64,000 bases of DNA from Pelagibacteraceae bacterium AG-325-J13 (GCA_003282835.1 QBYL01000001.1:124001-188000); one strand, 5' to 3'. Numbered from the stretch's first letter, positions 31,777 through 42,599 are shown. Notes: generated by a model from the letters alone, not told the origin. Translations and numbers: made by a program.

Positions 31777-33149
31777 ACTATTTTAGCACCAGAGATAAAT
31801 CACTAAAATTGAATTTTAAAGACATTTTTCTGAGAGGACTAGCTCCCGGTGGGGGTCTGTTTTTGCCAGATGAAATAAAGAAATATAAAAGTGAAGATTT
31901 AAAAAGTTTGAGTAAATTAAATTATACAGATCTTGCAACTGAAATAATTCATAATTTTTGCAAAGATGAAATAGATAGATCTGATCTTAATTTATTAATA
32001 AAAAAATCATACGAAAATTTTAAGGACTCGGAGGTCGTTAGACTTAAAGAGATAGGTAGTGTCAACCTTCTGGAACTTTACCACGGTCCTACTTTAGCAT
32101 TTAAAGACATTGCAATGCAGATTATTGGAAATATGTATGATAAACTTAAGGTAACTCAAGCTAAGACTGTTAATATTGTTGTTGCCACATCAGGGGATAC
32201 TGGTTCAGCAGCAATTGCTGCTTTGAGTGATAGAAAAAATATAAATCTTTTTGTGTTACATCCACACAATAAAATTTCAAAAATTCAAAGAAAAATAATG
32301 ACAACTATCGGAGGCAATAATATTTACAACATAGCAATAAAAGGTTCATTTGATGATTGTCAAAAAATTGTGAAAGAACTTTTCAACGAAGATGATTTTA
32401 GATCTAAAATAAATATGTCCGGTGTAAATTCTATTAATTGGGCAAGAATTATTTGTCAAATAGTTTATTATTTTTACTCATACTTTAAATTGCAAAAAAA
32501 TAATGTGAACTTCTCTGTACCTACTGGAAACTTTGGAGATATCTATGCTGGATATGTTGCTAAAAAAATGGGTTTACCAATAAATAAATTAATAGTTGCT
32601 ACTAACGAAAATGACATATTACAACGTGTAATTAATACAGGCGAGTATAAACCAGATGTAGTAAAACCATCTATTACGCCAAGTATGGATATTCAGGTAG
32701 CAAGCAACTTTGAAAGATTGCTTTTTTATATTATGGATGAAAACGATAACAGTGTTATTTCTTTGATGAATGACCTTTCCTCAAAAGGGTCATTTAATTT
32801 GAAGAAAGATAAAGTAGCAAAAATAAAGAAAGATTTCGAAGGCGTTAAAATTACTGATAAAGAAACGCATAATATCATTTATAAAGTTTACAAAGATCAT
32901 AAATTTATAATTGACCCTCACACTGCGACTGGTTTTGGAGCAGCAAATAAATTAAAAAATTTGAATAACATTATCGTTATAGGTACTGCACATCCATTTA
33001 AATTTAATGATACTATTAAAAAAGTGATTGGAAAAAATTTAGAGACACCAAGTCATTTAAAAATTTTCATGGATAAAGAGGAAAAATTTGATATTATTAA
33101 TAATTCAAAATCAGAAGTTAAAGATTATATTTTAAATAAAACACAATGA
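31773..33149 (+). CDS. thrC: Threonine synthase
   Basis: YFSTRDKSLKLNFKDIFLRGLAPGGGLFLPDEI, LYHGPTLAFKDIAMQ, VATSGDTGSAAIAA, VPTGNFGDIYAGY. Confidence 0.96.
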   Translation: MNYFSTRDKSLKLNFKDIFLRGLAPGGGLFLPDEIKKYKSEDLKSLSKLNYTDLATEIIHNFCKDEIDRSDLNLLIKKSYENFKDSEVVRLKEIGSVNLLELYHGPTLAFKDIAMQIIGNMYDKLKVTQAKTVNIVVATSGDTGSAAIAALSDRKNINLFVLHPHNKISKIQRKIMTTIGGNNIYNIAIKGSFDDCQKIVKELFNEDDFRSKINMSGVNSINWARIICQIVYYFYSYFKLQKNNVNFSVPTGNFGDIYAGYVAKKMGLPINKLIVATNENDILQRVINTGEYKPDVVKPSITPSMDIQVASNFERLLFYIMDENDNSVISLMNDLSSKGSFNLKKDKVAKIKKDFEGVKITDKETHNIIYKVYKDHKFIIDPHTATGFGAANKLKNLNNIIVIGTAHPFKFNDTIKKVIGKNLETPSHLKIFMDKEEKFDIINNSKSEVKDYILNKTQ

Positions 33150-33631
33150 AATTAAAAGCTGGAGACAATATACCAAATTCAGAGTTATTTTATTTAGATC
33201 AAGAAAACAATGTTAAAAAAATTAATGTTTTAGATTTATGTAAAAATAAGATAATTATTTTAGGTATGCCTGGAGCATTTACCAAAACATGTTCAGCTCT
33301 TCATTTGCCAAGTTATATAAAAAATTACGAAATGATTTTAAAAAAAGGAATTTCAAAGATTGTATGTATTGCAGTAAATGACCCTAATGTAATGAAAGCT
33401 TGGGGAGAAAATCAAAATACTGGATCTAAAATTTTTATGGTCGGAGATCCTTTTTGTAAATTTACAAAAGCTATTGGCGCTGAAGTTGATAAATCTGAAA
33501 AGGGACTTGGTGTTAGATCTAATCGATATACCATGCTAGTAGAAAATGGAAAAGTAAAAAAAATAAATGTGGAAAAAGAAACAGCTACTTGTGAACTTAC
33601 TTCCGCTGAAATTTTTTTAAATGCTATTTAG
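33146..33631 (+). CDS. Peroxiredoxin, Prx5/AhpE-like
   Basis: GMPGAFTKTCSALHLPSYI, CIAVNDPNVMKAWGE, RYTMLVENGKVKKINVE. Confidence 0.9.
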   Translation: MKLKAGDNIPNSELFYLDQENNVKKINVLDLCKNKIIILGMPGAFTKTCSALHLPSYIKNYEMILKKGISKIVCIAVNDPNVMKAWGENQNTGSKIFMVGDPFCKFTKAIGAEVDKSEKGLGVRSNRYTMLVENGKVKKINVEKETATCELTSAEIFLNAI

Positions 33632-34049
33632 TTTCTGCAACTGCTAACTTATCAACTAAATTATTGTATTTATTTCCTGCATGAGCTTTAACCCATTTCC
33701 AATTTATTTTATGTGCTTTACACAAATTGTCTAATTTAATCCAAAGGTCTTTATTTTTAACGGGTTTCCTTTTAGAACTTTTCCAGTTATTTAATTTCCA
33801 TTTGTTGATCCAATCAGTAATACCATCTCTAACATATCTAGAGTCTGTATAAATTGTTATTTCAGTTTTTTTCTTAATTTTTTTAAGTGCCATAATTGGA
33901 GCTGTTAATTCCATTCTATTATTAGTCGTATTTTTTTCACTTCCTGAGATATTTAGTTCTTTTAAATCACTGTATAAAATAATTGCAGCCCATCCCCCTT
34001 TTCCTGGATTTCCTGAACAGGCACCATCAGTGTAAATTTTTAATTTCAT
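33624..34049 (-). CDS. rnhA: Ribonuclease HI
   Basis: IYTDGACSGNPGKGGWAAIILY, NNRMELTAPIMAL, TDSRYVRDGITDWI, VKAHAGNKYNNLVDKLA. Confidence 0.96.
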   Translation of the reverse strand: MKLKIYTDGACSGNPGKGGWAAIILYSDLKELNISGSEKNTTNNRMELTAPIMALKKIKKKTEITIYTDSRYVRDGITDWINKWKLNNWKSSKRKPVKNKDLWIKLDNLCKAHKINWKWVKAHAGNKYNNLVDKLAVAETK

Positions 34050-35017
34050 TAAAAAAAATAATCTCCATAGTCTTTTGTATTTTTGTGAAATTCTAATCTT
34101 TTTAAGTATTCTACAGGATCTTTAGTTTTAACAATAGCTCCTTCAACTGTATTTAGGGCATCAAATACTCTTGTTAATAAAAATCTTATAGCAGCTCCTT
34201 GAGACAAAACTTTAATACTATTCTTTTCTTCGTTTGTCAGTTTTCTTATTGAAGTATATCCATCAATAAAATTTTTTGCTTTAGTTACATTAAAACTTAA
34301 ATTATCTTTTAATCCATCAAAACAAAGAGCATTAAAGCAAATTGCTATTTCAAAAGCAAAAAAATCTTCACAGGAAAAATAAAAATCAATTATACCACTA
34401 AATTTATCCTTAATAAAAAAAATATTATCGTGAAATAAGTCAGCGTGAATTATACCTCTAGGTAAATTTTCTGGCCAATTATTTTCAATATCTTTGAGAT
34501 TTTCCTCTATTAATTTTGGGAGATCTTGATGAATTTTTGAGCACTTCTCTTTCACAGAGCTAAATAAGTTTCTCCAAGAATTTACTGAGAGATTATTCTT
34601 CCTTTTAAATTTAAAATTTTTTGTTATTTCATGCATTTTTGCAACTTCAATTCCAATTGATTTACAATTAGCAGGCGATAAGTCTTGCTTAGCTTTACCC
34701 TCAAGAAACGTAACAATCATTAATTTTTTTCCATCAAAATCCGTTATAGTTTTGTTTTGTTTATTAATTAATGGCACAGGACATTTAAAGTTTTCTTTAT
34801 TTAGCGCTGTCATTAGATTAGAAAAAAAAGGAAGATCTTCGGACTTCACTCTTTTTTCATATATTGTGAGTATGAATTTTTTCTTTTCAACTGATAAAAA
34901 ATAATTTGTATTCTCTATTCCTTCTTCAATACCTCTAAATGAATTCAATTTCCCTAAATTGTAATGTGATAAAATCTGTTCAATCTTATTTTGATTAAAC
35001 TTTGTATAGACAGCCAT
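34049..35017 (-). CDS. thrB: Homoserine kinase (APH-fold ThrB)
   Basis: MAVYTKFNQNKIEQILSHYNLGKLNSFRGIEEGIENTNYFL, LPRGIIHADLFHDNIFF. Confidence 0.9.
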   Translation of the reverse strand: MAVYTKFNQNKIEQILSHYNLGKLNSFRGIEEGIENTNYFLSVEKKKFILTIYEKRVKSEDLPFFSNLMTALNKENFKCPVPLINKQNKTITDFDGKKLMIVTFLEGKAKQDLSPANCKSIGIEVAKMHEITKNFKFKRKNNLSVNSWRNLFSSVKEKCSKIHQDLPKLIEENLKDIENNWPENLPRGIIHADLFHDNIFFIKDKFSGIIDFYFSCEDFFAFEIAICFNALCFDGLKDNLSFNVTKAKNFIDGYTSIRKLTNEEKNSIKVLSQGAAIRFLLTRVFDALNTVEGAIVKTKDPVEYLKRLEFHKNTKDYGDYFF

Positions 35018-35961
35018 TAGTTTAATTCTTTTGGTAGTTTAAAAACAACTTTTTCTTCAGCTACTACTATTTCTTCTATTGATACCTCTCGACCTTTTTT
35101 AATATTATTAAGAAGCGCTTGAACTAATTTTTCTGGCGCTGATGCACCTGATGAAATTCCAATAGTATTTGATTTCTCAATTTCATCATAGGGTATTTCT
35201 TTTTCAGAATGCATTAATTGAGAATTAGTACACCCAGCTTTTTTAGCTACCTCAACTAATCTTACTGAATTAGAAGAGTTTCGACTTCCAACGATAAAAA
35301 ACAAATCACATTTCGCTGCTATTTTTTTAACTGCGGATTGCCTGTTTGTCGTTGCATAACATATATCCTCTTTAATCGGTCCTTTAATAGCTGGAAATTT
35401 TCTTTTTAAATGTCCAATTATTTCTGCGGTATCATCAACAGATAAAGTAGTTTGAGTTATATATGCGAGAGGTCTTTTAAAATCTTCAACTTTTAATTTT
35501 TCAACATCGCTTTTAGTTTCGATTAATCTTATTGAACCTTTTGGCAATTGACCCATCGTTCCAACTACTTCAGGATGATTTTTGTGTCCTATCAATATTA
35601 TTTCATATCCTTTTTTATGTAATTGTTCTGACTCTCTATGAACTTTAGATACAAGTGGGCAAGTTGCGTCAACATATGATAAGTTTTTAAATTTCGCCTC
35701 TTCAGGAACCGACTTAGGAACACCGTGGGCTGAAAAAATAATAGGTCTACTATTATCTTTTACATCTGATATTTCATCGACAAAAATAGCACCTTTTTTT
35801 TTCAATTCATCTACAACTTGTTTATTGTGCACAATTTCATGCCTCACATACACTGGCGAACCATATTTGTTAATTGATTTTTCTACTATTTCTATAGCTC
35901 TTTTTACTCCAGCACAAAATCCTCTTGGAGAAGCTAAATATATTTTAAGTTCTTTTTTCAT
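35017..35961 (-). CDS. ispH: 4-hydroxy-3-methylbut-2-enyl diphosphate reductase
   Basis: LASPRGFCAGVKRAIEIVE, RHEIVHNKQVVDELKKKGAIFVDE, DATCPLVSKVHRE, GISSGASAPEKLV. Confidence 0.97.
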   Translation of the reverse strand: MKKELKIYLASPRGFCAGVKRAIEIVEKSINKYGSPVYVRHEIVHNKQVVDELKKKGAIFVDEISDVKDNSRPIIFSAHGVPKSVPEEAKFKNLSYVDATCPLVSKVHRESEQLHKKGYEIILIGHKNHPEVVGTMGQLPKGSIRLIETKSDVEKLKVEDFKRPLAYITQTTLSVDDTAEIIGHLKRKFPAIKGPIKEDICYATTNRQSAVKKIAAKCDLFFIVGSRNSSNSVRLVEVAKKAGCTNSQLMHSEKEIPYDEIEKSNTIGISSGASAPEKLVQALLNNIKKGREVSIEEIVVAEEKVVFKLPKELN

Positions 35962-36853
35962 TTTTTTCTATTAAGTACTCAAGCAATATATGCGGAAAAG
36001 TCAAAGACGCCAAACCAATAAAAATCACCTTATATATAGCTTCATCCAGCTTATAAAAATTATTTAAAAAATATATTGCTAACAAAAATATTAATCCTGT
36101 AACAAAAGTTAAAGGAATAGCTTTTTTTATAAATTTGTTTATTCCAGTTTTAAATGAATTATCTAATTCAAAAATAAGTGAAATAGAGTGCCTTATGGAA
36201 TGAAGAAAACAAAAATAAATGGTAAAAGCTAAAATAGGTGTTAAAAATAAATTTAAAAGGATTAGTGATAAAAAATCCATTATCATAATTCCTTTCGTAT
36301 CCACATCTTTTTTGTGCGAAATATATAAAGATGATATTAAACTTAAACATAGTAGTAATATTAAAACTTGATTACTAAAAATTTTTGATTCAAAAACATT
36401 AAAATTTAAGATTTTAAATATTTCATTCGTCGCTTCTGGCTGTAATAATAACGGAGCTATTATCACAGATGATCCCTTTAAAAAAAATAAACACTCGGCT
36501 AATAAAGACTTCTGCTTAAAAGGAAATACTGTATCTTCTTTACCGAAATGATAAGCAGCAACTACTAAAAAAAGAAATAAAATAAGATTAGGTAATATCA
36601 TCCAGAAAATTATTATTAAAACTGAAACTAAAATATATGTAAAATAAAAAGAAAAAATTGATTTATACCCAAAAAGTTTAAGAAGTTTTTTTCCTTTGAT
36701 ATTATCTAATGCACCATGAGAAATTCCAAGTATCAATATTAAGAATAAGCAAAAAACCACTGGTTCAAAATTTAGCATGATATATAACGGGCTTATCAAA
36801 ATACAAAAATTAAAAAATATTACTGAGTGTTTAAAATTTATACGTTTCATCAA
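35945..36853 (-). CDS. blh: Beta-carotene 15,15'-dioxygenase, Brp/Blh family (retinal-forming)
   Basis: Polytopic; ILGISHGALDNIKG, AAYHFGKEDT, FCFLHSIRHS, LASLTFPHILLEYL; sits next to crtY. Confidence 0.9.
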   Translation of the reverse strand: MMKRINFKHSVIFFNFCILISPLYIMLNFEPVVFCLFLILILGISHGALDNIKGKKLLKLFGYKSIFSFYFTYILVSVLIIIFWMILPNLILFLFLVVAAYHFGKEDTVFPFKQKSLLAECLFFLKGSSVIIAPLLLQPEATNEIFKILNFNVFESKIFSNQVLILLLCLSLISSLYISHKKDVDTKGIMIMDFLSLILLNLFLTPILAFTIYFCFLHSIRHSISLIFELDNSFKTGINKFIKKAIPLTFVTGLIFLLAIYFLNNFYKLDEAIYKVIFIGLASLTFPHILLEYLIEKNEKRT

Positions 36854-37917
36854 TTGAATAGTGCTTTAATAAAAATTAATTTAGGGATTTTACTTATAAT
36901 ATTAATATCTTCAAAAATATTACTTTTATTTGATAAAAATTTAATAATAGTATTTGAAGGAGCTTCAAACATGTCGAAAAATATTTTTGGCATTTTTTCT
37001 GGATGATTTTCTAAAACCTTTAAAAAAATTTTATCTAAATAATGGTATTTTTTTCCAAGATTAAACATTTTTATTTTTTCAATTTTATCAATATTTTTTA
37101 CGATATATCTACTATGTTCTTGTATATTTAAAAAAGTATATCCAGTGCTTAATCTAGTCATTCCTCCAGCGGAGCCAATATGTATTGTTTTATTATTATT
37201 TAAAAATGAGGGATAAAATAGTGGTATTGATCCTTTTTCGGAAAAATTTATTTTATAATTTTTTATTCCTAAGGTATTTTTTATATAATCTTGTAGCTGT
37301 CGATCATAATCCATAATTTCTTGATCTTCTAAATTCGACAACCAAGTAGTTTCAATTAAAGCTCTATTTTTACTAAAAGGTAGAGTATAAAAAAAGTGTA
37401 CGTATTTTTTTTGTTCGCAATTAAAGTCCATTAAATTTAAAATTTTATCGTCAAAAATATCTTTTGTAGTTTCAATTTCGACACCCTGAAAGTGTTGCCA
37501 CAATTCAGATTGATTTCTCTCCTTTGTTGTTACACTGGTGAAGATTAATGAATTTTCTGAATTAATCTCTCTCAAATTTTTAAAAAAGCTAATATTAGAA
37601 TTTTTTGTAAGTTTAGAATTAATTTTTTTATAAAATTTACCGCTGTCTATACTTTGATACGGAAATTTTTCACTACTATGTTCTCGATAATTTTCTAGAG
37701 TATTTACTGTAAAATTATTCCAACTTTTAATTACACAATCTTCAAAATTATGATCAAAAACTTTCCAAAAAGACCAAGTTTTATCTCTTTTATATTCCTC
37801 GCGTTGCTCAATTATAGCTAACGTTTTATTCTCTAATTTTTTATTAATTTCAAGTTCATAAGCTAATGACAAACCAGCACATCCACCCCCAATGATAATG
37901 AAGTCAAATTCTCTCAT
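36850..37917 (-). CDS. crtY: Lycopene beta-cyclase
   Basis: FDFIIIGGGCAGLSLAYEL...KTWSFWKVFD...IGSAGGMTRLSTGYTFLNIQEHSRYI. Confidence 0.94.
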   Translation of the reverse strand: MREFDFIIIGGGCAGLSLAYELEINKKLENKTLAIIEQREEYKRDKTWSFWKVFDHNFEDCVIKSWNNFTVNTLENYREHSSEKFPYQSIDSGKFYKKINSKLTKNSNISFFKNLREINSENSLIFTSVTTKERNQSELWQHFQGVEIETTKDIFDDKILNLMDFNCEQKKYVHFFYTLPFSKNRALIETTWLSNLEDQEIMDYDRQLQDYIKNTLGIKNYKINFSEKGSIPLFYPSFLNNNKTIHIGSAGGMTRLSTGYTFLNIQEHSRYIVKNIDKIEKIKMFNLGKKYHYLDKIFLKVLENHPEKMPKIFFDMFEAPSNTIIKFLSNKSNIFEDINIISKIPKLIFIKALFN

Positions 37918-38752
37918 CTAGGTTCACCTCTTCCTTTAAAATAATATGGTCAACATGATTATCGTAATTAAACTTATTAACAAATAATAATTTAATAAAA
38001 TCAAAAAAAGACAAAAATGTCTGAATTATTTTTTCGTATGCTGGAATATATATTTTTCCAGCTTTATTGTAATTGTCTATATTTTTTTTTTTAAGAATGT
38101 AATCTCCAATCTTTTTATATACTCGTCGAGCTACAATAACAGAAAACCTAGATCTTAAAGGTATACTACTAATTGAATTAAAAGATTTCTCATAAAATAT
38201 TTCAGACTGATTAACAATCGCTTGAATTGATAAAAAATCGTGTTTTATGTACTGTCTGTTACGTTTTTTATCCTCGCAGACATCACGGGCTATATTTGTA
38301 CATTGCATAGCAATACCTAGATCTATGGCTCCTTTCAAAGCTTCTTTATTATTTACTTTTAAAATTTTCGACATCATTAAACCAACAGTTCCAGCAACCC
38401 TATACGAGTAAATAAGTAAATCTTTTTTTGAAGTTATTTTAACTTTTTCCTCTAGGTCTGTCTCAACTCCATCAAATAGATCAAGCACAATTTTTTTAGA
38501 AATTTTTTCACTATTAATTATTGACCACATTTCTTTAATTACCAAATTTTCTAAATTTTTACTCACAAAATCTCTTTTAAATTTTGCAAATTTTTCTTTT
38601 CTTACTTTCAACTCGTTGTTACTATCAACAATATCATCTAAAGTTCTGCAAAAATCATATAAAGAAGAACATTTATTAAAAATTTTTTTAGATAAAAAAA
38701 AGCTAGCCCAATAAAAAGATTTTGCATGTTTTTTTAAAAGACTACTACTCAT
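37904..38752 (-). CDS. crtB: Phytoene synthase
   Basis: KSFYWASFFLSKKI, YDFCRTLDDIVD, YRVAGTVGLMMSKIL, AMQCTNIARDVCEDKKRNRQYI. Confidence 0.95.
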   Translation of the reverse strand: MSSSLLKKHAKSFYWASFFLSKKIFNKCSSLYDFCRTLDDIVDSNNELKVRKEKFAKFKRDFVSKNLENLVIKEMWSIINSEKISKKIVLDLFDGVETDLEEKVKITSKKDLLIYSYRVAGTVGLMMSKILKVNNKEALKGAIDLGIAMQCTNIARDVCEDKKRNRQYIKHDFLSIQAIVNQSEIFYEKSFNSISSIPLRSRFSVIVARRVYKKIGDYILKKKNIDNYNKAGKIYIPAYEKIIQTFLSFFDFIKLLFVNKFNYDNHVDHIILKEEVNLDERI

Positions 38753-40218
38753 TCAAATAGCTTATCTAATACTTTAGCAGAGGATAGTACCCCAGGCATT
38801 CCAGCACCCGGATGTGTCCCGGCTCCAACAAAATATAAATTTTTGAATACTTCAGATTGATTGTGAAATCTAAAGTATGCTGATTGTGAAAATTTCGGCT
38901 GTATTGAAAATCCAGAACCATGTAAAGTTGCTAAGTCTTTTTCAAAGTAATCAGGAGTCAAATAAAAATCACTTACTACATTTTCTTTTATACCAGGCAA
39001 AACAGATCTACTCATTTTATCTAAAATTAAATTTTTAAATTTATCGCCCTCTTTAGACCAATCTATATTTGAAAGATTGTTTGGAACTGGAACCAAAACA
39101 TAAAATGCATCTTGGCCATCTGGGGCCATATTAGGATCTGTTGCGGAAGGTCTGTGTAAATAATAGCTTATATCTTTTGATAATGTTTTCTCCTCAAATA
39201 TTTTATTTAAATGTTTTTCGTAAGATTCGCCGAAATAAATAGTATGATGAGCTACATCATTATATTGTTTCTTAGAACCGAAATAATAAACAAATAAACC
39301 CATAGAATAATCCATTCGTTTCATTTTTTGATTGAATAAAAAGCTGTAATTATTTTTTGATTTAATTAAATTTTTGTAAACATTTGGAGGGTCGGAATTG
39401 CAAACAATATAGTTGCAATTAATTTGTTCAGAATTATTTATCTTCACTCCTTCAATCTTATCATTATTAGAGATAATTTCCGTTACCTCTGCATTTTTTA
39501 TGATTTGAACTTTTTCTTCCCTCATTAATTTTTCTAAGGCAGAAACGACACTTCCTGTGCCTCCCATAGAGTAATGAATACCCCATTTTTTTTCTAAAAA
39601 TAAAATCAATGTATAAATTGATGTAGTAGTAAAAGGATTACCACCAACTAAAAGAGGATGCATACTAAACACTCTTCTTAGTTTATCATTTGATATGTAA
39701 TTTGAAATTAATTGATATACCGATTTATAACTTTTCAAACTCAATAAAGCTGGAATTTGCTTTAGCATGAAAGTGAGATTATTAAACGGTTTATCTGATA
39801 AATCTGTAAAACCTTTGTTAAATATCTTTTCAGTAAAATCAACTAAGTTATTATATCCTCTAAAATCATTGTCTGAAAACTTTTTAACTTCTTTCTCCAT
39901 TGATTTTTCATCTCCTGAATAGTCAAATGTTTGCCCATCATTAAATACGAACCGGTACCACAAATCTAATGGCACTATTTCAACATAGTCAGAAATTTTC
40001 TTATTAAATAACTCAAATAATTCTTCTAATAGGTATGGAGCTGTAATTACGGTTGGTCCGCCATCATATATAAAATTTCCTTTTCTAAAAACTCTAGCTC
40101 TCCCTCCTAAATCTGGATGTTTTTCAACCAAGGTTACATCATAACCTTTTGCTTTTAACCTTAAAGATGCGGCTAAACCACCAAAACCTGATCCTATTAC
40201 TATTATTTTTTTTGCCAT
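38749..40218 (-). CDS. crtI: Phytoene desaturase
   Basis: KIIVIGSGFGGLAASLRLKAKGYDVTLVEKHPDLGGRARVFRKG...FDGGPTVITAPYLL-type motif, HPGAGMPGVLSSAKV. Confidence 0.96.
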   Translation of the reverse strand: MAKKIIVIGSGFGGLAASLRLKAKGYDVTLVEKHPDLGGRARVFRKGNFIYDGGPTVITAPYLLEELFELFNKKISDYVEIVPLDLWYRFVFNDGQTFDYSGDEKSMEKEVKKFSDNDFRGYNNLVDFTEKIFNKGFTDLSDKPFNNLTFMLKQIPALLSLKSYKSVYQLISNYISNDKLRRVFSMHPLLVGGNPFTTTSIYTLILFLEKKWGIHYSMGGTGSVVSALEKLMREEKVQIIKNAEVTEIISNNDKIEGVKINNSEQINCNYIVCNSDPPNVYKNLIKSKNNYSFLFNQKMKRMDYSMGLFVYYFGSKKQYNDVAHHTIYFGESYEKHLNKIFEEKTLSKDISYYLHRPSATDPNMAPDGQDAFYVLVPVPNNLSNIDWSKEGDKFKNLILDKMSRSVLPGIKENVVSDFYLTPDYFEKDLATLHGSGFSIQPKFSQSAYFRFHNQSEVFKNLYFVGAGTHPGAGMPGVLSSAKVLDKLFE

Positions 40219-40235
40219 TTTATATATGGCCTATA

Positions 40236-40733
40236 CTAGCTGGATTTTTTCTTAAGTGCTAATTTTGTTTCTTCGATACTAGCATTGAAAATTTTATCTA
40301 ATTTGCTTTTATCTATTGAGTTTTGTAATAATTTTTCAACTGACTCAATAGCTATTAACACCGATGCATTTTTGATGTCTTTTATTGATTGATTTTTTAG
40401 CTGCCTAATTCTCTCCTCAGCACCTTTTCTTCTTCTTTCCATCAAGTTGTGGAACTCTTCATTTGTTTTAATAATTTCTTTTTCAGCTTGCTCATTAGCG
40501 TTATTAATCATTAACTTAACTTTAGCTTTAGAACTACTAATCTTTTTTTCATTTTCGATTAATATATTCTTTGCTTCATCTTTAAGTTTTTCTGCTTCAA
40601 TAATTTGTTTTTTAATATTGGAGATATTTTCTTCTAGACTGTTTAAGATCTTCTGAGGTATCTTAAAATAAATCAAAATACATAAGAAAATGAGAAAAGA
40701 TATTGCTACCCAAAAAGTTGCATTAACTATCAT
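40236..40733 (-). CDS. atpF: F0 ATP synthase subunit b
   Basis: Single TM plus coiled coil; position in the F0 operon. Confidence 0.88.
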   Translation of the reverse strand: MIVNATFWVAISFLIFLCILIYFKIPQKILNSLEENISNIKKQIIEAEKLKDEAKNILIENEKKISSSKAKVKLMINNANEQAEKEIIKTNEEFHNLMERRRKGAEERIRQLKNQSIKDIKNASVLIAIESVEKLLQNSIDKSKLDKIFNASIEETKLALKKKSS

Positions 40734-41305
40734 AAATGTTTACCTAAATTTTGTTTTGATGTTTCTTCTATTACAGCTTTAACACTACTTGTATTGAGCT
40801 TATCACCAGATAAATTTTCAATAATATTTGCAGCGATCTCTTCAGAAATAAGTTTAATTGAAGATATTGAGTTTTTTTTAACCTCAATTATTTCTTTTTG
40901 AGCTTTATAAATTTCACCCTCAATTTCTTTTTCCATTGCATCCTTTTTAACTTGTATATCCTTGCTTAATTTATTTTTAGAGTCTAAATACATTTTAGCA
41001 ATTTCTTTTTTTGTATTTTCAATTATTTTTTCATACTCCTTTAATTTAATATCAGAGAGCTCTTTAAATTTGTTAGCATCATCTAAATCATCCTTAATTT
41101 TTCTTTCCCTATTATCAAGGTTATTCTTGATTTTTGGTAAGTAAAATCTTGAAATTGATATGTAAAGAATTGTAAATGTTAATATTAGCCAAAAGGCCTG
41201 AGAAGCCCAATATTTTGGGTCCAGCTGAGGCATACCAGCCTCAGCTGCAAACAAATTTGTATTTATAGCAATTACAGCTATTAATAAAATAATGAAACTT
41301 TTCAT
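40730..41305 (-). CDS. atpG: F0 ATP synthase subunit b'
   Basis: AGMPQLDPKYWASQAFWLILTFTILYISISRFYLPKI, b' type. Confidence 0.88.
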   Translation of the reverse strand: MKSFIILLIAVIAINTNLFAAEAGMPQLDPKYWASQAFWLILTFTILYISISRFYLPKIKNNLDNRERKIKDDLDDANKFKELSDIKLKEYEKIIENTKKEIAKMYLDSKNKLSKDIQVKKDAMEKEIEGEIYKAQKEIIEVKKNSISSIKLISEEIAANIIENLSGDKLNTSSVKAVIEETSKQNLGKHL

Positions 41306-41315
41306 ATTTAATTAC

Positions 41316-41543
41316 TTAAAACGCAAATAAAATAATCAAAGCTACAACTAAACCAAATAATCCAGTTGCCTCAGCTAAAGCAAATCCTAAAAGTAAATTA
41401 GGAAATTGTTTTTGGGCTGCGGATGGATTTCTCATAGCACCTGATAAGTAGTTACCGAAAATTATTCCGATACCTACACCAGCGCCAGCTAGCGCGATTG
41501 CAGCGAGACCTGCTCCAATCATTTTTGCTGCTTCTAACTCCAT
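41316..41543 (-). CDS. atpE: F0 ATP synthase subunit c
   Basis: MIGAGLAAIALAGAGVGIGIIFGNYLSGAMRNPSA...LGFALAEATGLFGLVVALIILF. Confidence 0.97.
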   Translation of the reverse strand: MELEAAKMIGAGLAAIALAGAGVGIGIIFGNYLSGAMRNPSAAQKQFPNLLLGFALAEATGLFGLVVALIILFAF

Positions 41544-41561
41544 TTTTCCTCCTTTTATAAG

Positions 41562-42296
41562 TTAATGATGTAAATTTAATGCATCGTTTAAATAAATGCA
41601 GGTTAATATTGCAAAAACATAAGCTTGTAAAAATGCTACTAATATTTCCAAGCCTGTTAATGCTACTGAAAAACTAAGTGGTAACCAACCCCCTAGAATT
41701 CCTAAACTTACGACAAAACCCCCAAACACTTTTAACATTGTATGTCCGGCCATCATATTGGCAAATAATCGAACAGATAAGCTAACAGGTCTACTCAAAT
41801 AAGAAATAATTTCTATAATAGTAATCAAAGGAAGTAAAACTGTTGGAACGCCGCTAGGAACAAAAATACTAAGGTATTTAAAACCATGTTTTATAAAACC
41901 AATAATAGTCACAGCTATAAAAATAAATATAGCCATAATAAGGGTTACAATGATGTGACTAGTAACTGTAAAAGAATAAGGCATCATTCCTACCATGTTA
42001 CAAAACAAAACAAACATAAAAAGACTAAAAATAAATGGAAAGTATGGTTTGGCTTTTGATCCTGCGGTGTCACTTATCATTTTAGCAACGAAGGTATAAG
42101 ACATCTCGGCAATTAATTGTATTTTACTAGGTATAATTTTTTTTTCTTTTGATCCAAAAAATAAAAATAAAAGAACTATTGATGCACTAATAACCATAAA
42201 TAAACTTGAATTAGTAAAAGATAAGTTAATACCTGCAATATTTATTTCGGGTCCAATTTTGTAGACCGTGAATTGCTCCATTGGATTACTAGTCAT
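41562..42296 (-). CDS. atpB: F0 ATP synthase subunit a
   Basis: LSRPVSLSVRLFANMMAGHTMLKVF...LEILVAFLQAYVFAILTCIYLNDAL. Confidence 0.97.
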   Translation of the reverse strand: MTSNPMEQFTVYKIGPEINIAGINLSFTNSSLFMVISASIVLLFLFFGSKEKKIIPSKIQLIAEMSYTFVAKMISDTAGSKAKPYFPFIFSLFMFVLFCNMVGMMPYSFTVTSHIIVTLIMAIFIFIAVTIIGFIKHGFKYLSIFVPSGVPTVLLPLITIIEIISYLSRPVSLSVRLFANMMAGHTMLKVFGGFVVSLGILGGWLPLSFSVALTGLEILVAFLQAYVFAILTCIYLNDALNLHH

Positions 42297-42306
42297 AATT
42301 ACCTTA

Positions 42307-42591
42307 TTAGTCCTCTTTTTGCATTCTGTTAGCGGCTCTGATTACATTTAAAATACCTGCGGCCGCTCCCAAAAAAAAGAAAATTATTAATAACCATGGT
42401 TTAGTATCAAACCAATTATCTAAAATAAACCCAATTATTGTCCCAACTCCTACTGCAGCGACTAACTCAGTGCCTAATTTAAATGCATTTCCCATAAAAG
42501 TACCTTTATTTTCGTTTATTGCATGAGAACTTTTCTTAATCTTTGATTTTGCAATTTTTAGGCGAGTTTTGAATTCATCTTGGATTTTCAT
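42307..42591 (-). CDS. atpI: AtpI-like / F0F1-associated small membrane protein
   Basis: GTELVAAVGVGTIIGFILDNWFDTKPWLLIIFFFLGAAAGILNVIRAAN upstream of atpB. Confidence 0.82.
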   Translation of the reverse strand: MKIQDEFKTRLKIAKSKIKKSSHAINENKGTFMGNAFKLGTELVAAVGVGTIIGFILDNWFDTKPWLLIIFFFLGAAAGILNVIRAANRMQKED

Positions 42592-42599
42592 TTTATAAT